Part shown: piece after piece, positions 23,353-31,954 of the stretch
Position numbering within the stretch: the first letter of the stretch is position 1
Layout: every line of letters begins with the position of its first letter
NCBI GenBank assembly: GCA_009694085.1
Contig: SHVW01000022.1
Coordinates: forward strand, 1 to 32,218
DNA from: Alphaproteobacteria bacterium
GTDB taxonomy: Bacteria; Pseudomonadota; Alphaproteobacteria; SHVW01
Length of the DNA stretch: 32,218 bases
Direction of reading: 5' to 3'
Translations under genes and position numbers: made by a program
Notes under the pieces: model-generated
What the model saw: the letters and a program-made list of their open reading frames with translations, nothing else
What the model was told of the DNA's origin: nothing
The model's database searches: none

Positions 23353-25800
23353 CTACCCCTTCACCCTTGCCGACGCCGGATCGTAAAACGGCTTGAGGCT
23401 CGCCTGGGTCGCATAGCGTTTACCCGCGATCTCGATCTCGAACCCACTGGCCGCCACGAAGGCCTCGTCCACGCCGGCGTCGCGGCGCAGATAACCCAGC
23501 GCGATCGATGCGCCCAGCGTGTGGCCATAGGCGGCCGAGGTGACGCGGCCGACGCGCTCACCGTTCAGCCAGATCGGTTCGTCGTGATAGGGGAAGGCGT
23601 CGGGGTCGGCGAGCTTGAAGACGGTCATGCGCTTTTTCAGCAGTTTGCCCCGCTGGGCCTCGACTGCCTTGCGGCCGATGAAATCGGCATTCTTCTTCCA
23701 GCCCACGGCGAAGCCGAGGCCGGCTTCAACAGGCGTATCCTCGTCGGCGATGTCGTGGCCCCAATGGCGATAGGCCTTTTCGATGCGCAAACTGTCCATG
23801 GCGTGATAGCCCGCGAGCTTCAGGCCGTGTTCGGCCCCGGCCGCCACCAATTCCTCGAAGACATGGGCGGTGAACTCGGCGGGCACAAACAGTTCCCAAC
23901 CGAGTTCACCCACATAAGTCATGCGCTGGGCCCAGACCAGGGCGGAGCCCACATCGATCTCGCGCGCGCTGGCGAAGGGGAAGCCTGAGTTGGAGAGATC
24001 GGCGCTGGTGAGTTTCGACAGGACATCCCTAGCGCGCGGTCCCATCAGGCCGAGCGTCGCCCAGCCCGAGGTCACGTCGACGGCGACGGCGTTGAAGCCG
24101 GCCAGATGTTTCTTCAGCCAGATCAGATCGCGCCGCGTGCCGGCGGTGGCGGTGACGACGAGGTAGCGGTCTTCCGCCTGGCGCGTCACGGTTAGATCGG
24201 ATTCGATGCCGCCGCGCTCGTTCAGCCATTGGGTATAGACCACGCGGCCCACGGGCACGGCGACATCGGCGGCGCAGATTTTCTGCAAGGCGGCCTCGGC
24301 ATCGCGGCCTTCGACGACGATCTTGCCGAACGAGGTCTGGTCGAACAACCCAACCGCCTCGCGCACGGCTTTGTGCTCGGCGGCGGAATGGGCGAACCAA
24401 TTCTGCCGGCCCCAGGAGTATTCGTATTCGGGCTTCGTGCCCTGGGGGGCGTACCACATCGGCCGTTCCCAGCCATCGCCTTGGCCGAAGCAGGCGCCGG
24501 CCGCCTTGTGCTGTTCGTAGATCGGCGTGCGGCGGATACCGCGCGCTGTTTTGAGCTGTTTGAACGGCCAGGGCATGGCGTAGAGTTGGCCGACGGATTC
24601 GTGGGTGCGCGCCTCCAGGAAGCGCGGCGTGCCATGGAATTGGTGGAAGCGCCTGATATCGATATCCGCGAGGTCTAGGGGAGGATGGCCGTTGACGATC
24701 CACGCCGCCATGGCCCAGCCGGCGCCGCCCGAGGTCTGAATGCCGGTGGAGTTGAATCCGGCGGCGACGTAGAGGTTCTGGATTTCGGGCGCCTCGCCGA
24801 CGATGTGGCGGGTATCCGGCGTGAAACTCTCGGGCCCGATCAGCAGCTTGCGGATTTCCGCCTTTTCCAGCGATGGAATGCGTTCGAGCCCGCTGTTCAT
24901 GAACACTTCGAACTGGTCCCAATCCTCGTTGAAGGTCTGGAACTCGAATTTATCGGGGATGCCGGCCATGCCCCAGGGCTTGGCCTCGGGCTCGAAGCCG
25001 CCGAGCAGGAGGCCGCCGACCTCTTCCTTGATATAGATATAGCCGTCGGGGTCGCGCAGCGTCGGCGCGCTGCGCACCACGCCGTCCATCGGGCGCGTGA
25101 CGGCATACATGTGTTCGGCCGCGTGCAGCGGAATTGACACGCCGATCTTGCGGCCGAAGGGCTGGGACCACATGCCGCCGCAGAGCACGACGATCTCCGC
25201 CTCGACCTCGCCTTGGTCGGTCGCCACGCCGACCGCGCGGCTATTGCGGCGGAGCACGTCGGTGACCTTGACGCCCTCGATGATCTTCGCGCCGCCCATG
25301 CGCGCGCCCTTGGCCAGGGCCTGGGTGTAGTCGGCCGGGTTGGTTTGGCCGTCGCCCTTGATGAAATAGGCGCCGGCGAGGTCCTTGGTCTCGGCCACGG
25401 GCCAATATCTCTTGACCTCGTCCAGCCCGATGCGGTGCATCTCGATGCCGAAGCTGGCCGCCGCGGTGGCCGAGCGCTTGAGGTATTCGAGGCGGCCCTC
25501 GGTGCGCGCGAGCGTGATGCTACCCGTGGGCTTGAACCCGGTGGCCTGGCCGGTTTCTTTCTCCAGGGTCAGCAGCAAATCGGCGGTGTATTTGGCGAGC
25601 CGGGTCTGGTTGACCGAGGAACGGAGTTGGCCGATCAACCCCGCCGCGTGCCAGGTGGTGCCGCAGGTGATCTGGCCTTGTTCGAGCAGCAGCACGTCCG
25701 ACCAGCCCTTGTGCTTGGTCAGGTGATAGGCGACGGAGCAGCCGATGACGCCGCCGCCGATGACGACGACACGGGCGCGCGACGGGAGCAACGCAGGCAT
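23353..25800 (-). CDS. Dimethylglycine/sarcosine dehydrogenase-like flavoenzyme with GcvT domain
   Basis: An 815-aa protein from the ATG at 25800 ([17 protein letters not shown]); the track extension to 26016 overlaps phnY and is a shadow. Residues ~10-400 form a DAO-type FAD domain with the dinucleotide loop [17 protein letters not shown] and [11 protein letters not shown]. In the latter, His51 lies where dimethylglycine and sarcosine dehydrogenases attach FAD covalently. Residues ~450-815 form a GcvT-like tetrahydrofolate domain ([68 protein letters not shown], and a GCV_T_C end). Relatives oxidise N-methyl groups and pass the one-carbon unit to folate in the cytosol. It is the fourth gene of the phosphonate operon, 8 bp after phnY. 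A role on N-methyl-AEP is an inference from context; plain sarcosine or dimethylglycine is the alternative. Confidence 0.88.
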   Translation of the reverse strand: MPALLPSRARVVVIGGGVIGCSVAYHLTKHKGWSDVLLLEQGQITCGTTWHAAGLIGQLRSSVNQTRLAKYTADLLLTLEKETGQATGFKPTGSITLARTEGRLEYLKRSATAAASFGIEMHRIGLDEVKRYWPVAETKDLAGAYFIKGDGQTNPADYTQALAKGARMGGAKIIEGVKVTDVLRRNSRAVGVATDQGEVEAEIVVLCGGMWSQPFGRKIGVSIPLHAAEHMYAVTRPMDGVVRSAPTLRDPDGYIYIKEEVGGLLLGGFEPEAKPWGMAGIPDKFEFQTFNEDWDQFEVFMNSGLERIPSLEKAEIRKLLIGPESFTPDTRHIVGEAPEIQNLYVAAGFNSTGIQTSGGAGWAMAAWIVNGHPPLDLADIDIRRFHQFHGTPRFLEARTHESVGQLYAMPWPFKQLKTARGIRRTPIYEQHKAAGACFGQGDGWERPMWYAPQGTKPEYEYSWGRQNWFAHSAAEHKAVREAVGLFDQTSFGKIVVEGRDAEAALQKICAADVAVPVGRVVYTQWLNERGGIESDLTVTRQAEDRYLVVTATAGTRRDLIWLKKHLAGFNAVAVDVTSGWATLGLMGPRARDVLSKLTSADLSNSGFPFASAREIDVGSALVWAQRMTYVGELGWELFVPAEFTAHVFEELVAAGAEHGLKLAGYHAMDSLRIEKAYRHWGHDIADEDTPVEAGLGFAVGWKKNADFIGRKAVEAQRGKLLKKRMTVFKLADPDAFPYHDEPIWLNGERVGRVTSAAYGHTLGASIALGYLRRDAGVDEAFVAASGFEIEIAGKRYATQASLKPFYDPASARVKG

Positions 25801-25808
25801 CGTCGAAC

Positions 25809-27284
25809 TCAACCCGACCAGGGCATCGAGTAGGTCTTGAGGTTGGTGAAGCTCTTCATCGCTTCGAGCACGCCTTCCTTGTAGCCCAGGCCGGAATCCT
25901 TGATGCCGCCGAAGGGTGACATTTCGATGCGGTAGCCCGGCACCTCCCACACATTGACCGTGCCGACATTCAACTCGCTGATGAAGCGCGTGATGTCGTC
26001 GAGCCGGTTGGTGCACACGCCGGAGGACAAGCCATAGGCGGTGGAATTGGACACGCGGATGGCATCGTCGATGTTTTTGACCCTGATCACCGGCACGGCC
26101 GGCCCGAAGGTTTCCTCGCGCACGAGTTCGCAGTCATAGGGCACTTTGTCGACCACCGTCGGCGGGAAGATGGCGCCGCGCTGATCGTTGCCGTGCATCA
26201 GCATCGCGCCCTTGGACACGGCGTCGTCGACCCGGCGCTTGAAGAGCGCGGCCGAACGCTCGTTGATCACGGTGCCCACATCGGTCGCGGGGTCCATGGG
26301 ATCGCCGCATTTCAGCTTCTTCACCTTGGCCAGCACCAGCTTGACGAAGTCGTCGCCCACCTTATCTATGACCAGGATGCGCTTGACCGCCGTGCAGCGC
26401 TGGCCCGAATTTTTGGTGGCGCCGGCCACGGCCAGTTCCGCCGCCTTGTCAAGATCGGCGTCGTCCATGACGATCAGCGGATCGTTGCCGCCCAGTTCCA
26501 GCACGACGCGGCGATAGCCCGCCTTCTCCGCGATGTATTTGCCGACGCGCACGCTGCCGGTGAAGGTGACGAGATCGGCGTTGGAATCGGTGATCATGGC
26601 GTCGCCGATATCGTCGGGTCGGCCGGTGATGATCGATAGCATTTCCGGGGGCAGGCCGGCTTCGTAGAGCAGATCGCACAGCAGCAGCGCCGTCATCGGC
26701 GTCAGCTCCGTCGGCTTGGCGACCATGCGGTTGTTGGTGGCGACCGCCGGGGCGATCTTGTGGGAAATCATGTTGAGGGGATGGTTGAACGGCGTGATCG
26801 CGCTGATCACGCCTTGGAGCGGTTGGCGGAAGGTATGGATGCGCCGAGGCTTGCCCTGGGGCGTCACGTCGCAGGAAAAGGCCTGGCCGTCGTCGAGAAT
26901 CGCCAACTGGCCGGCCAGCGACCACACGTCATAGGCGCGGCCGCATTCGTAGAGCGAATCTTTCAGGCACAGACCCGATTCCGCCGTGATCAGACGGGCG
27001 ATCTTGTCCTTGCGCGCGGCAATCAACTCGGCGGTCTTTTGGCAAATGCGCTGACGGTCGTAGCGCGTCAGCTTGGATTTGAACTTAGCGCCGATCTCGA
27101 ACGCCTCGCGCACCTGGCGCGCCGAGGCGCGCGGCACCGTGCCGACGAGTTCGTTGTTGTAGGGATTGAACACCTCGATCGCGCCATCGACCTCGCCCGC
27201 CACCTCGCGGCCGGCAATGCGCAGAGATTCTTGAATGACCGTGGATTTTGGCGCGGCTTTGAGCGCGCTGGCGGGCGGGTTCAT
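25809..27284 (-). CDS. phnY: Phosphonoacetaldehyde dehydrogenase
   Basis: A 491-aa NAD-dependent aldehyde dehydrogenase. PhnY oxidises phosphonoacetaldehyde to phosphonoacetate. Landmarks are [23 protein letters not shown] with [14 protein letters not shown] (cofactor site), [16 protein letters not shown], the catalytic Glu in [18 protein letters not shown], the catalytic Cys near residue 297 in [16 protein letters not shown], and the C-terminal [20 protein letters not shown]. Aldehyde dehydrogenase folds alone do not tell substrates apart; the specific name rests on the flanking phnA and phnW genes, with which it makes a complete route. It lies 8 bp after phnA and 8 bp before the GcvT-domain flavoenzyme. 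Confidence 0.93.
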   Translation of the reverse strand: MNPPASALKAAPKSTVIQESLRIAGREVAGEVDGAIEVFNPYNNELVGTVPRASARQVREAFEIGAKFKSKLTRYDRQRICQKTAELIAARKDKIARLITAESGLCLKDSLYECGRAYDVWSLAGQLAILDDGQAFSCDVTPQGKPRRIHTFRQPLQGVISAITPFNHPLNMISHKIAPAVATNNRMVAKPTELTPMTALLLCDLLYEAGLPPEMLSIITGRPDDIGDAMITDSNADLVTFTGSVRVGKYIAEKAGYRRVVLELGGNDPLIVMDDADLDKAAELAVAGATKNSGQRCTAVKRILVIDKVGDDFVKLVLAKVKKLKCGDPMDPATDVGTVINERSAALFKRRVDDAVSKGAMLMHGNDQRGAIFPPTVVDKVPYDCELVREETFGPAVPVIRVKNIDDAIRVSNSTAYGLSSGVCTNRLDDITRFISELNVGTVNVWEVPGYRIEMSPFGGIKDSGLGYKEGVLEAMKSFTNLKTYSMPWSG

Positions 27285-27292
27285 TTCTGGCC

Positions 27293-28525
27293 TCAGTGAA
27301 CGTGGTTGAGGGCGACGTGGAAAATGTCGAAATTGCGCAGGGGCGCATCGGCGGCGAGGTCATGAACAGGGCGGTTGACGATCAACGGCACGCGCTGTTC
27401 GGACAGCCCGCCATGGGAGCGCAGCGGCGCGTCCAAGCCGGAGAGGTCGTGCTTGGCAGCCGAGGTGCCGACGGCGGCGTTCGTCTTAGTCACGATGACC
27501 AGATCGCCCATGCGATCCTCGGGCAGGCCGAAACGCTGGCAAGCCTCGGCGCGGGTCAGTACAACCTCCACATCGGGCAATAGCTGCGTGCGCCGGGCGA
27601 GCCAGGCCGGGTCGGTACCATCGGGGATATAGGCGGTGGCGAAGGAGCCGAGCGCGCCGTGATGCAGGACATAGGGATCGGTGATGGGCAGAATGACGCG
27701 CGCCTTTCCCTGGCCGAGCCATTCGTCATAGAGGTCTTGCAGATAGACCACGCGGGGTTTGCCGGCATCGTCGGTCTTGGCATTCATGCCGTGATCGGCG
27801 GTCAGCGCGATGGTGCAGCCCATGGCCTCAAGCTTGGCCCAATAGCCATCCATCATGGCGTAGAAGGAATTGGCGCCTGATGTGCCGGGGGCATGCTTGT
27901 GCTGCACGTAATCGGTGGTCGAGAGGTACATGATATCGGGCCGGCGGGTTTCCATCAGCTTGACGCCGGCGGCGAACACGAATTCGGACAAGTCGGCGCT
28001 GTAAACCGAGGGCAGGGGCCGACCGACGAAACCGAGCGCGTCGTCGATGCCGTGCTCGGCCATCGTCGTGCCCTCGGCCTTTTCGGCGGAGAAGCAGATA
28101 CCGGTCATGCCATGGCCGAGCAGCCGGCGCAGCTTGTCCTTGGCGGTGACGGCGGCAAGCTTGGCCCCGGCCCGCGCGAACTCGGCCAGGATGGTGCCGC
28201 AGCGCAGATATTTCGGATCGTTCATCATCACTTCGGCGCCGCTATCGCGGTCGAAGAAGTAATTGCCGCAGATGCCGTGCACGGCGGGCGGCACGCCGGT
28301 GACGATGGACAGGTTGTTGGGGTTGGTGAAGCTGGGCACCACGCAATGGGCGGTGCGCTCGGTGCCGCGCTTCAACATGGCGGCCGTATAGGGCATGGCG
28401 CCCGATTTGACCGCCTCGGTAATATAGGCCGGCTCCGACCCATCGATGCAGACCACGACCAGGGGCTGCTGCGGCCAGGCATAGCGCCGGCCGTTGACGG
28501 TCAGGGGCGCGCGCTTGGTGCTCAT
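27293..28525 (-). CDS. phnA: Phosphonoacetate hydrolase
   Basis: A 410-aa member of the alkaline phosphatase superfamily. PhnA cleaves the C-P bond of phosphonoacetate, giving acetate and phosphate, with two zinc ions. The metal and nucleophile residues are visible: Asp28 in [13 protein letters not shown], the nucleophile Thr67 in [18 protein letters not shown], Asp and His in [13 protein letters not shown] near 205, Asp-His in TADHGMN near 243, and the last His in [13 protein letters not shown] near 370. Full length. It lies 12 bp downstream of phnW and 8 bp upstream of phnY. This is the hydrolytic branch of 2-aminoethylphosphonate use, independent of the C-P lyase and of phosphonatase (PhnX), neither of which is in the window. 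Confidence 0.96.
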   Translation of the reverse strand: MSTKRAPLTVNGRRYAWPQQPLVVVCIDGSEPAYITEAVKSGAMPYTAAMLKRGTERTAHCVVPSFTNPNNLSIVTGVPPAVHGICGNYFFDRDSGAEVMMNDPKYLRCGTILAEFARAGAKLAAVTAKDKLRRLLGHGMTGICFSAEKAEGTTMAEHGIDDALGFVGRPLPSVYSADLSEFVFAAGVKLMETRRPDIMYLSTTDYVQHKHAPGTSGANSFYAMMDGYWAKLEAMGCTIALTADHGMNAKTDDAGKPRVVYLQDLYDEWLGQGKARVILPITDPYVLHHGALGSFATAYIPDGTDPAWLARRTQLLPDVEVVLTRAEACQRFGLPEDRMGDLVIVTKTNAAVGTSAAKHDLSGLDAPLRSHGGLSEQRVPLIVNRPVHDLAADAPLRNFDIFHVALNHVH

Positions 28526-28537
28526 ATCGCGTTCCCC

Positions 28538-29692
28538 CTAGGCCGCGCGCTTGGCGGGGCCGGTCTGGGTGACGCCCATGTCCTTGAGGCAGGCCTTGAT
28601 CGCTTCCAACACACCCTTCATCTGGGCTTCATGCACTTGCCCGATGCAGCCGATGCGGAAGCTGTCGGCGCGCGTGAGCTTGCCCGGATAGATGACGTAA
28701 CCCTGGGCGGACAGGCTGTCGTAGAAGGTTTCGAAATGAAAGCGCGGATCGGCCGGCTGGTGGAAGGTGACGATGATCGGCGCCTGCAAATGGTCGGGCA
28801 GCAGGGTTTCGAAGCCAAGCGCACGCATACCATCGACCAGGATTTTGCAGTTGCCCGCATAACGCGCGTGCCGGCCTTTGACGCCGCCTTCCGCCGCGTG
28901 CTGATCGAGCGCGGCATCGAACGCGGCGAGCACATGGGTCGGCGGCGTGAAGCGCCATTGCTGGCCCGATTTTTCCATGTAGCTGCGCTGATCGAACAGG
29001 TCGAGGACCAGGGCATGGGCGTTGCCCGCGGTCTTCTCCAGCGCTGCTGTGCGGCAGATGACCAGGCCGATGCCGGGCACGCCCTCGATGCATTTGTTGG
29101 ACGAGGCGGCGAGCGCGTCGAATCTGATGCGCCGCGCGTCGATCTCGATAGCCCCAAAGGCGCTCATGGAATCGACGAGGAGGGCGCGACCCTGCTTTTC
29201 CACCACAGCCGCGATCTCGGCGAGCGGGTTGAGAATGCCCGAGGTGGTCTCGCAATGGATGACGGCGACATGGGTGATGGCGGGATCGGCCTGGAGCGCC
29301 GCCTCAACCTGCTGGGCCGTGGGCGCCACGTCTTCGGCCGTTTCGATCACGCTATGGGCGCGGCCGATGAGCTGGCAGATCTTGACGATGCGCTGGCCAT
29401 AGGCGCCGTTGACTAGGATCAGCAGCTTGCCCTGGCGCGGCACGAAGGTGCCGATCATGGCCTCGACCGCGAAGGTGCCGCTGCCCTGGAGCGGCACCGC
29501 GACATGGCTGCCCTGGCCATGGATCAGCGCAACCAGCTTGGTGCGCACGCCCCGGGTCAATTCGCGGAAATCGGTATCGCGCGAGCCCCAATCCCGCAGC
29601 ATGGCCGCCCGGGTCTCTTTGGAGGTCGTCAGGGGGCCGGGGGTGAGCAGGAAAATGTCCCTAGGGCGGGCGGCGGGGCGGGCGGCGGTCAT
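28538..29692 (-). CDS. phnW: 2-aminoethylphosphonate-pyruvate transaminase
   Basis: A 384-aa PLP-dependent class V aminotransferase. PhnW moves the amino group of 2-aminoethylphosphonate (AEP) to pyruvate, yielding phosphonoacetaldehyde and alanine. Signatures are FLLTPGPLTTSKETRAAMLRDWGSRD at the N-terminus, the phosphate-cup loop VPLQGSGTFAVEAMIGTFVP, VAVIHCETTSGILNPL, LLVDSMSAFGAIEID and the PLP Lys near residue 200 in AASSNKCIEGVPGIGLVI. It is first in the leftward operon. GGAG lies about 8 nt before the ATG at 29692. Upstream are 98 bp shared with the divergent LysR gene, which contain dyads of LysR type. Confidence 0.96.
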   Translation of the reverse strand: MTAARPAARPRDIFLLTPGPLTTSKETRAAMLRDWGSRDTDFRELTRGVRTKLVALIHGQGSHVAVPLQGSGTFAVEAMIGTFVPRQGKLLILVNGAYGQRIVKICQLIGRAHSVIETAEDVAPTAQQVEAALQADPAITHVAVIHCETTSGILNPLAEIAAVVEKQGRALLVDSMSAFGAIEIDARRIRFDALAASSNKCIEGVPGIGLVICRTAALEKTAGNAHALVLDLFDQRSYMEKSGQQWRFTPPTHVLAAFDAALDQHAAEGGVKGRHARYAGNCKILVDGMRALGFETLLPDHLQAPIIVTFHQPADPRFHFETFYDSLSAQGYVIYPGKLTRADSFRIGCIGQVHEAQMKGVLEAIKACLKDMGVTQTGPAKRAA

Positions 29693-29752
29693 GGGCGGAG
29701 CTCCGGGTTAACCTGACGATGGACGATCAATGACGCACACCATCCCATATGT

Positions 29753-29792
29753 CTAATTGATCTTTTCGATAGTTAGTATAGATTTTATCTAT
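29753..29792. promoter_or_regulatory. LysR-type operator region between phnW and the regulator gene
   Basis: ATAGA-TTTTA-TCTAT (29778-29792) is a perfect dyad with the T-N11-A arrangement of LysR sites, and its right arm includes the first two bases of the regulator start codon (ATG at 29791). A second, imperfect dyad, CTAATTGATC...GATAGTTAG, occupies 29753-29776. The pair, about 20 bp apart, fits the usual recognition plus activation site layout for control of phnW and of the regulator itself. Confidence 0.5.
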
Positions 29793-30660
29793 GAATTATG
29801 CTCAGATACGCGCCTTCCATGCGGTCGCGCGCGAGCTTAGCTTTACCCGCGCCGCGCGGGTGCTGAACGTGTCCCAGCCCACGCTTTCGGCTCAGGTGAA
29901 GGCGCTTGAAACGGGCCATGGCGTGCGCTTGTTCGATCGCCGGGGCCGGCGCATTGCCATGACCGAACTCGGCGACGCCCTCCTCGGCATTACCCATCGG
30001 ATGTTCGCGCTGGAAGAGGAAGCCGACGATTTTCTGGCCGGTGCCCGTGCGCTCATGCACGGCCATTTGAAGGTGGGGGCGGACGGTCCTCATCATGTGA
30101 TCCCGCTGATGGCTGCGTTTCGCCAGCGTCACCCCGGCATTCGCCTGTCGCTCGCCATGGGCAACGCGGACGAAGTTCTGGAAGATTTGGCCGGCTACCG
30201 TACCGACATCGCCGTGGTCGGCCGGGCGCCGAGCGATGGCCGCTTCCATGTTCTGCCGTTCGGCAGCGCGCCGCTCGCCGTTTTCGTCGCCGCCGGCCAT
30301 CCCTGGGCCAAGCGCAAGAGCGTGCGGCTTGCCAACCTGGCTGGCCAGCCGATGGTGCTGCGCGAGCCGGGCTCGCTCACCCGCCAGGTGCTGTCTCGCG
30401 CGCTCGAACGAGCCGGTATCGAAATCGATCCTGTTATAGAGATCGACAGCCGCGAAGCCGTGGCAGAGGCGGTGGCTGGCGGCCTTGGCATCGGCGTGGT
30501 TTCGCTCGGCGAGTTCGGCGGCGACAACCGGGTTTGTGCCATTCCGATCGAAGGCAATCCGATCGAGATGGAAGAGCACGTCGTCTGCCTGGAGGACCGC
30601 CGGCGCTTGCGCATTGTGCGGAGCTTCCTGGCCTTGGCGCGCGAGATGGTCAGGGCATAG
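29791..30660 (+). CDS. LysR-family regulator of aminoethylphosphonate catabolism
   Basis: A 289-aa protein. The helix-turn-helix lies at residues ~1-60 (MNYAQIRAFHAVARELSFTR, then LNVSQPTLSAQVKALE and LFDRRGRRIAMTELG), followed by a LysR substrate-binding domain (GHLKVGADGPHHVIPLMAAF, LREPGSLTRQVLSRALERAG). It resembles the AEP-catabolism LysR group (TIGR03339), and its place divergent from phnW, with 98 bp between, supports control of the phn operon by AEP or an intermediate. Phosphate starvation control need not apply, and no Pho box was seen. Autoregulation is likely because a dyad overlaps its start codon. The last 30 codons recur as a broken copy at 31412-31520. Confidence 0.93.
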   Translation: MNYAQIRAFHAVARELSFTRAARVLNVSQPTLSAQVKALETGHGVRLFDRRGRRIAMTELGDALLGITHRMFALEEEADDFLAGARALMHGHLKVGADGPHHVIPLMAAFRQRHPGIRLSLAMGNADEVLEDLAGYRTDIAVVGRAPSDGRFHVLPFGSAPLAVFVAAGHPWAKRKSVRLANLAGQPMVLREPGSLTRQVLSRALERAGIEIDPVIEIDSREAVAEAVAGGLGIGVVSLGEFGGDNRVCAIPIEGNPIEMEEHVVCLEDRRRLRIVRSFLALAREMVRA

Positions 30661-30725
30661 CGACGGTCCTTCGCCGTACATCGATCCCTGTTGTCGAATG
30701 TCTAACAGTATTTTACACTCACTCC

Positions 30726-31001
30726 GTGATTCGCGACTTTCGCAACAAGAGTCTGCACGCGTTTTTTCGGGATGGCGACCCGCGCGGTATTCGCGGCGAT
30801 CTGGTCGAGAGGGTGCGCGGGCGGTTGCAGGCGCTTCATCGGGCAAAGTCGCTGGGCGATCTGCGCTTTCCGGGTTGGCGCCTACACCGACTGCCCACCA
30901 GACCCGTGCGCTGGGCAGTCGCGGTAAACGGACCCTGGCGGATCACATTCGAATGGGCGGACGACGATGCCGTCATGGTTGATCTTGAGCAATATCACTA
31001 G
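30726..31001 (+). CDS. higB: HigB-type toxin (RelE/ParE superfamily)
   Basis: A 91-aa protein from the GTG at 30726 (MIRDFRNKSLHAFFRDGDPR); the track ORF adds 64 residues that overlap the LysR gene in another frame. HigB toxins are ribosome-dependent mRNA endonucleases. Family landmarks are present: FRNKSLHAFFRDG, RVRGRLQALHRAKSLGDLRF, PGWRLHRLP, and the core WAVAVNGPWRITFEWADDDAVMVDLEQYH. Length is normal. The antitoxin starts 5-11 bp after the stop, giving the toxin-first order typical of higBA. No ribosome-binding site is evident before the GTG, so low basal translation is possible. Confidence 0.92.
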   Translation: MIRDFRNKSLHAFFRDGDPRGIRGDLVERVRGRLQALHRAKSLGDLRFPGWRLHRLPTRPVRWAVAVNGPWRITFEWADDDAVMVDLEQYH

Positions 31002-31012
31002 GAGAGATGAGC

Positions 31013-31333
31013 ATGCCCCGCTCCTTCAAGGTGTCTCGCCCGCCTAAAATGCGTCCACCCCACCCGGGGGCCATCCTGCGATTGGACATCATTCCGGCCC
31101 TGAGCATTTCGATAACGCAAGCAGCGCGCGAACTCGGCGTATCGCGTCAACTTTTGCACGGCATCCTGGCGGAAAAGCATCCGGTTTCGGCGGACACGGC
31201 CGTTCGACTCGGCAAATGGTGCGGCAACGGTGCGGATATTTGGATCGCGCTTCAGCGGGACCGCGATCTCTGGGAAGCGGAAAGGCGGCTGAGTCGCGCC
31301 ATCGCGGATATACCGACCCGCGCCGCAGCGTAG
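31013..31333 (+). CDS. higA: HigA-type antitoxin with Xre helix-turn-helix
   Basis: A 106-aa protein from the ATG at 31013. GGAG at 31001-31004 is 8 nt upstream of this start but only 2 nt before the ATG at 31007 given in the track. HigA binds and neutralises HigB and represses the operon. Landmarks are MRPPHPGAILRLDIIPALSI and the helix-turn-helix ITQAARELGVSRQLLHGILAEKHPVSADTAVRLGKW, then the family tail GNGADIWIALQRDRDLWEAER. Both partners look intact, so the module could be active. It is inserted between the phosphonate LysR gene and a fragment of a second copy of that gene. Confidence 0.93.
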   Translation: MPRSFKVSRPPKMRPPHPGAILRLDIIPALSISITQAARELGVSRQLLHGILAEKHPVSADTAVRLGKWCGNGADIWIALQRDRDLWEAERRLSRAIADIPTRAAA

Positions 31334-31411
31334 GAATTGCAGGATGGACAGTCACGTCGTTCGCCATGGCTGAAAACGGCATGCTACGGAGACGATAGGG
31401 GATGGCCCTAA

Positions 31412-31520
31412 GATTCGGGGCGGTCCGGTCGAGATGGAAGAGCACGTCGTCTGCCTGGAGGACCGCTTGCGCATTGTGCAGAGCTTCCTGGCCTTGGCGC
31501 GCGAGATGGCGAAGGCGTAG
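31412..31520 (+). pseudogene. Broken second copy of the LysR gene 3' end
   Basis: In the frame ending at TAG 31518-31520 the sequence reads GPVEMEEHVVCLEDRLRIVQ, then SFLALAREMAKA. This is nearly the same as the last 30 residues of the LysR protein at 29791-30660 (IEMEEHVVCLEDRRRLRIVR...). At DNA level the copies match closely from about 31412 and 30547 onward, except for a 6-bp in-frame gap and scattered substitutions. Upstream of 31412 the similarity stops. No start codon or DNA-binding domain remains. Confidence 0.85.
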
Positions 31521-31542
31521 AAAAAAACTCGGCCGTCCCGGC

Positions 31543-31597
31543 TTGTCCTCATATTGCGATCTGGTATACGCATCGCTCGCGGATCGGAGCGAGCGAT
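31543..31597 (+). promoter_or_regulatory. Candidate promoter with a perfect 9-bp dyad at the start of transcription
   Basis: TTGTCC (31543-31548) and TATACG (31565-31570), 16 bp apart, form a plausible sigma70-type promoter. Immediately downstream, ATCGCTCGC (31572-31580) and GCGAGCGAT (31589-31597) are perfect inverted repeats with an 8-bp spacer. The predicted start site falls inside the left arm. The dyad may be an operator or a 5' leader hairpin. Its right half includes the GGAGCGAG nearest to the next start codon. Confidence 0.45.
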
Positions 31598-31606
31598 CTC
31601 ATAAAG

Positions 31607-31945
31607 TTGCGTGCGGTCTTGGAACAAGTTCACAAAGCATTGGAAGATGCCATCGCCGGCCAAAGGCGCGTCGAATTGCGCTATATAGACGACGCCCATT
31701 ACCGGCTGTTCGAGCCTTATGTCATTCACGTGCTGACCGGCATTCACCGCGTTGTCAGCGGCGTGCAGGTATTCCATCCCGTCGATTCCGACATGGCCAA
31801 TACCTGGGGCTGTCTGGAGCTGGCGCAGATTCGCGATGTCCGCGAGATCGACGAGGCGTTTATGCCCCATCGCGGTTTCAGCTCCTTCGCGGTCGAGCGC
31901 TACCAGAATGTCACGGCGGCCGTCGATCGCAAGAAGGTCGCGTAG
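31607..31945 (+). CDS. Stand-alone WYL-like domain protein
   Basis: A 112-aa protein. The middle and end resemble a single WYL-type ligand-sensing domain: AIAGQRRVELRYIDDAHYRLFEPYVIHVLTGIHRVVSGVQVF, then WGCLELAQIRDVREIDEAFMPHRGF. WYL domains usually sit behind a DNA-binding domain in regulators that sense nucleic acid or nucleotide ligands; here no such domain is attached. The start is uncertain: TTG at 31607 is the only start codon in frame near the N-terminus, and no ribosome-binding site has the right spacing (GGAG ends 17 nt before it, in the dyad). The gene converges with the PAS-like gene, 9 bp apart. The family call is moderate. Confidence 0.6.
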   Translation: MRAVLEQVHKALEDAIAGQRRVELRYIDDAHYRLFEPYVIHVLTGIHRVVSGVQVFHPVDSDMANTWGCLELAQIRDVREIDEAFMPHRGFSSFAVERYQNVTAAVDRKKVA

Positions 31946-31954
31946 CCGCGAACC

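Noticed and set aside
25801-26016. 72-residue N-terminal extension of the flavoenzyme
   Set aside because: It overlaps the end of phnY and reads as its shadow; the Rossmann motif begins normally ten residues after the ATG at 25800.
27893-29416. 507-aa plus-strand ORF over phnA and phnW
   Set aside because: Its translation is the complement of two well-identified enzymes and contains no known motif.
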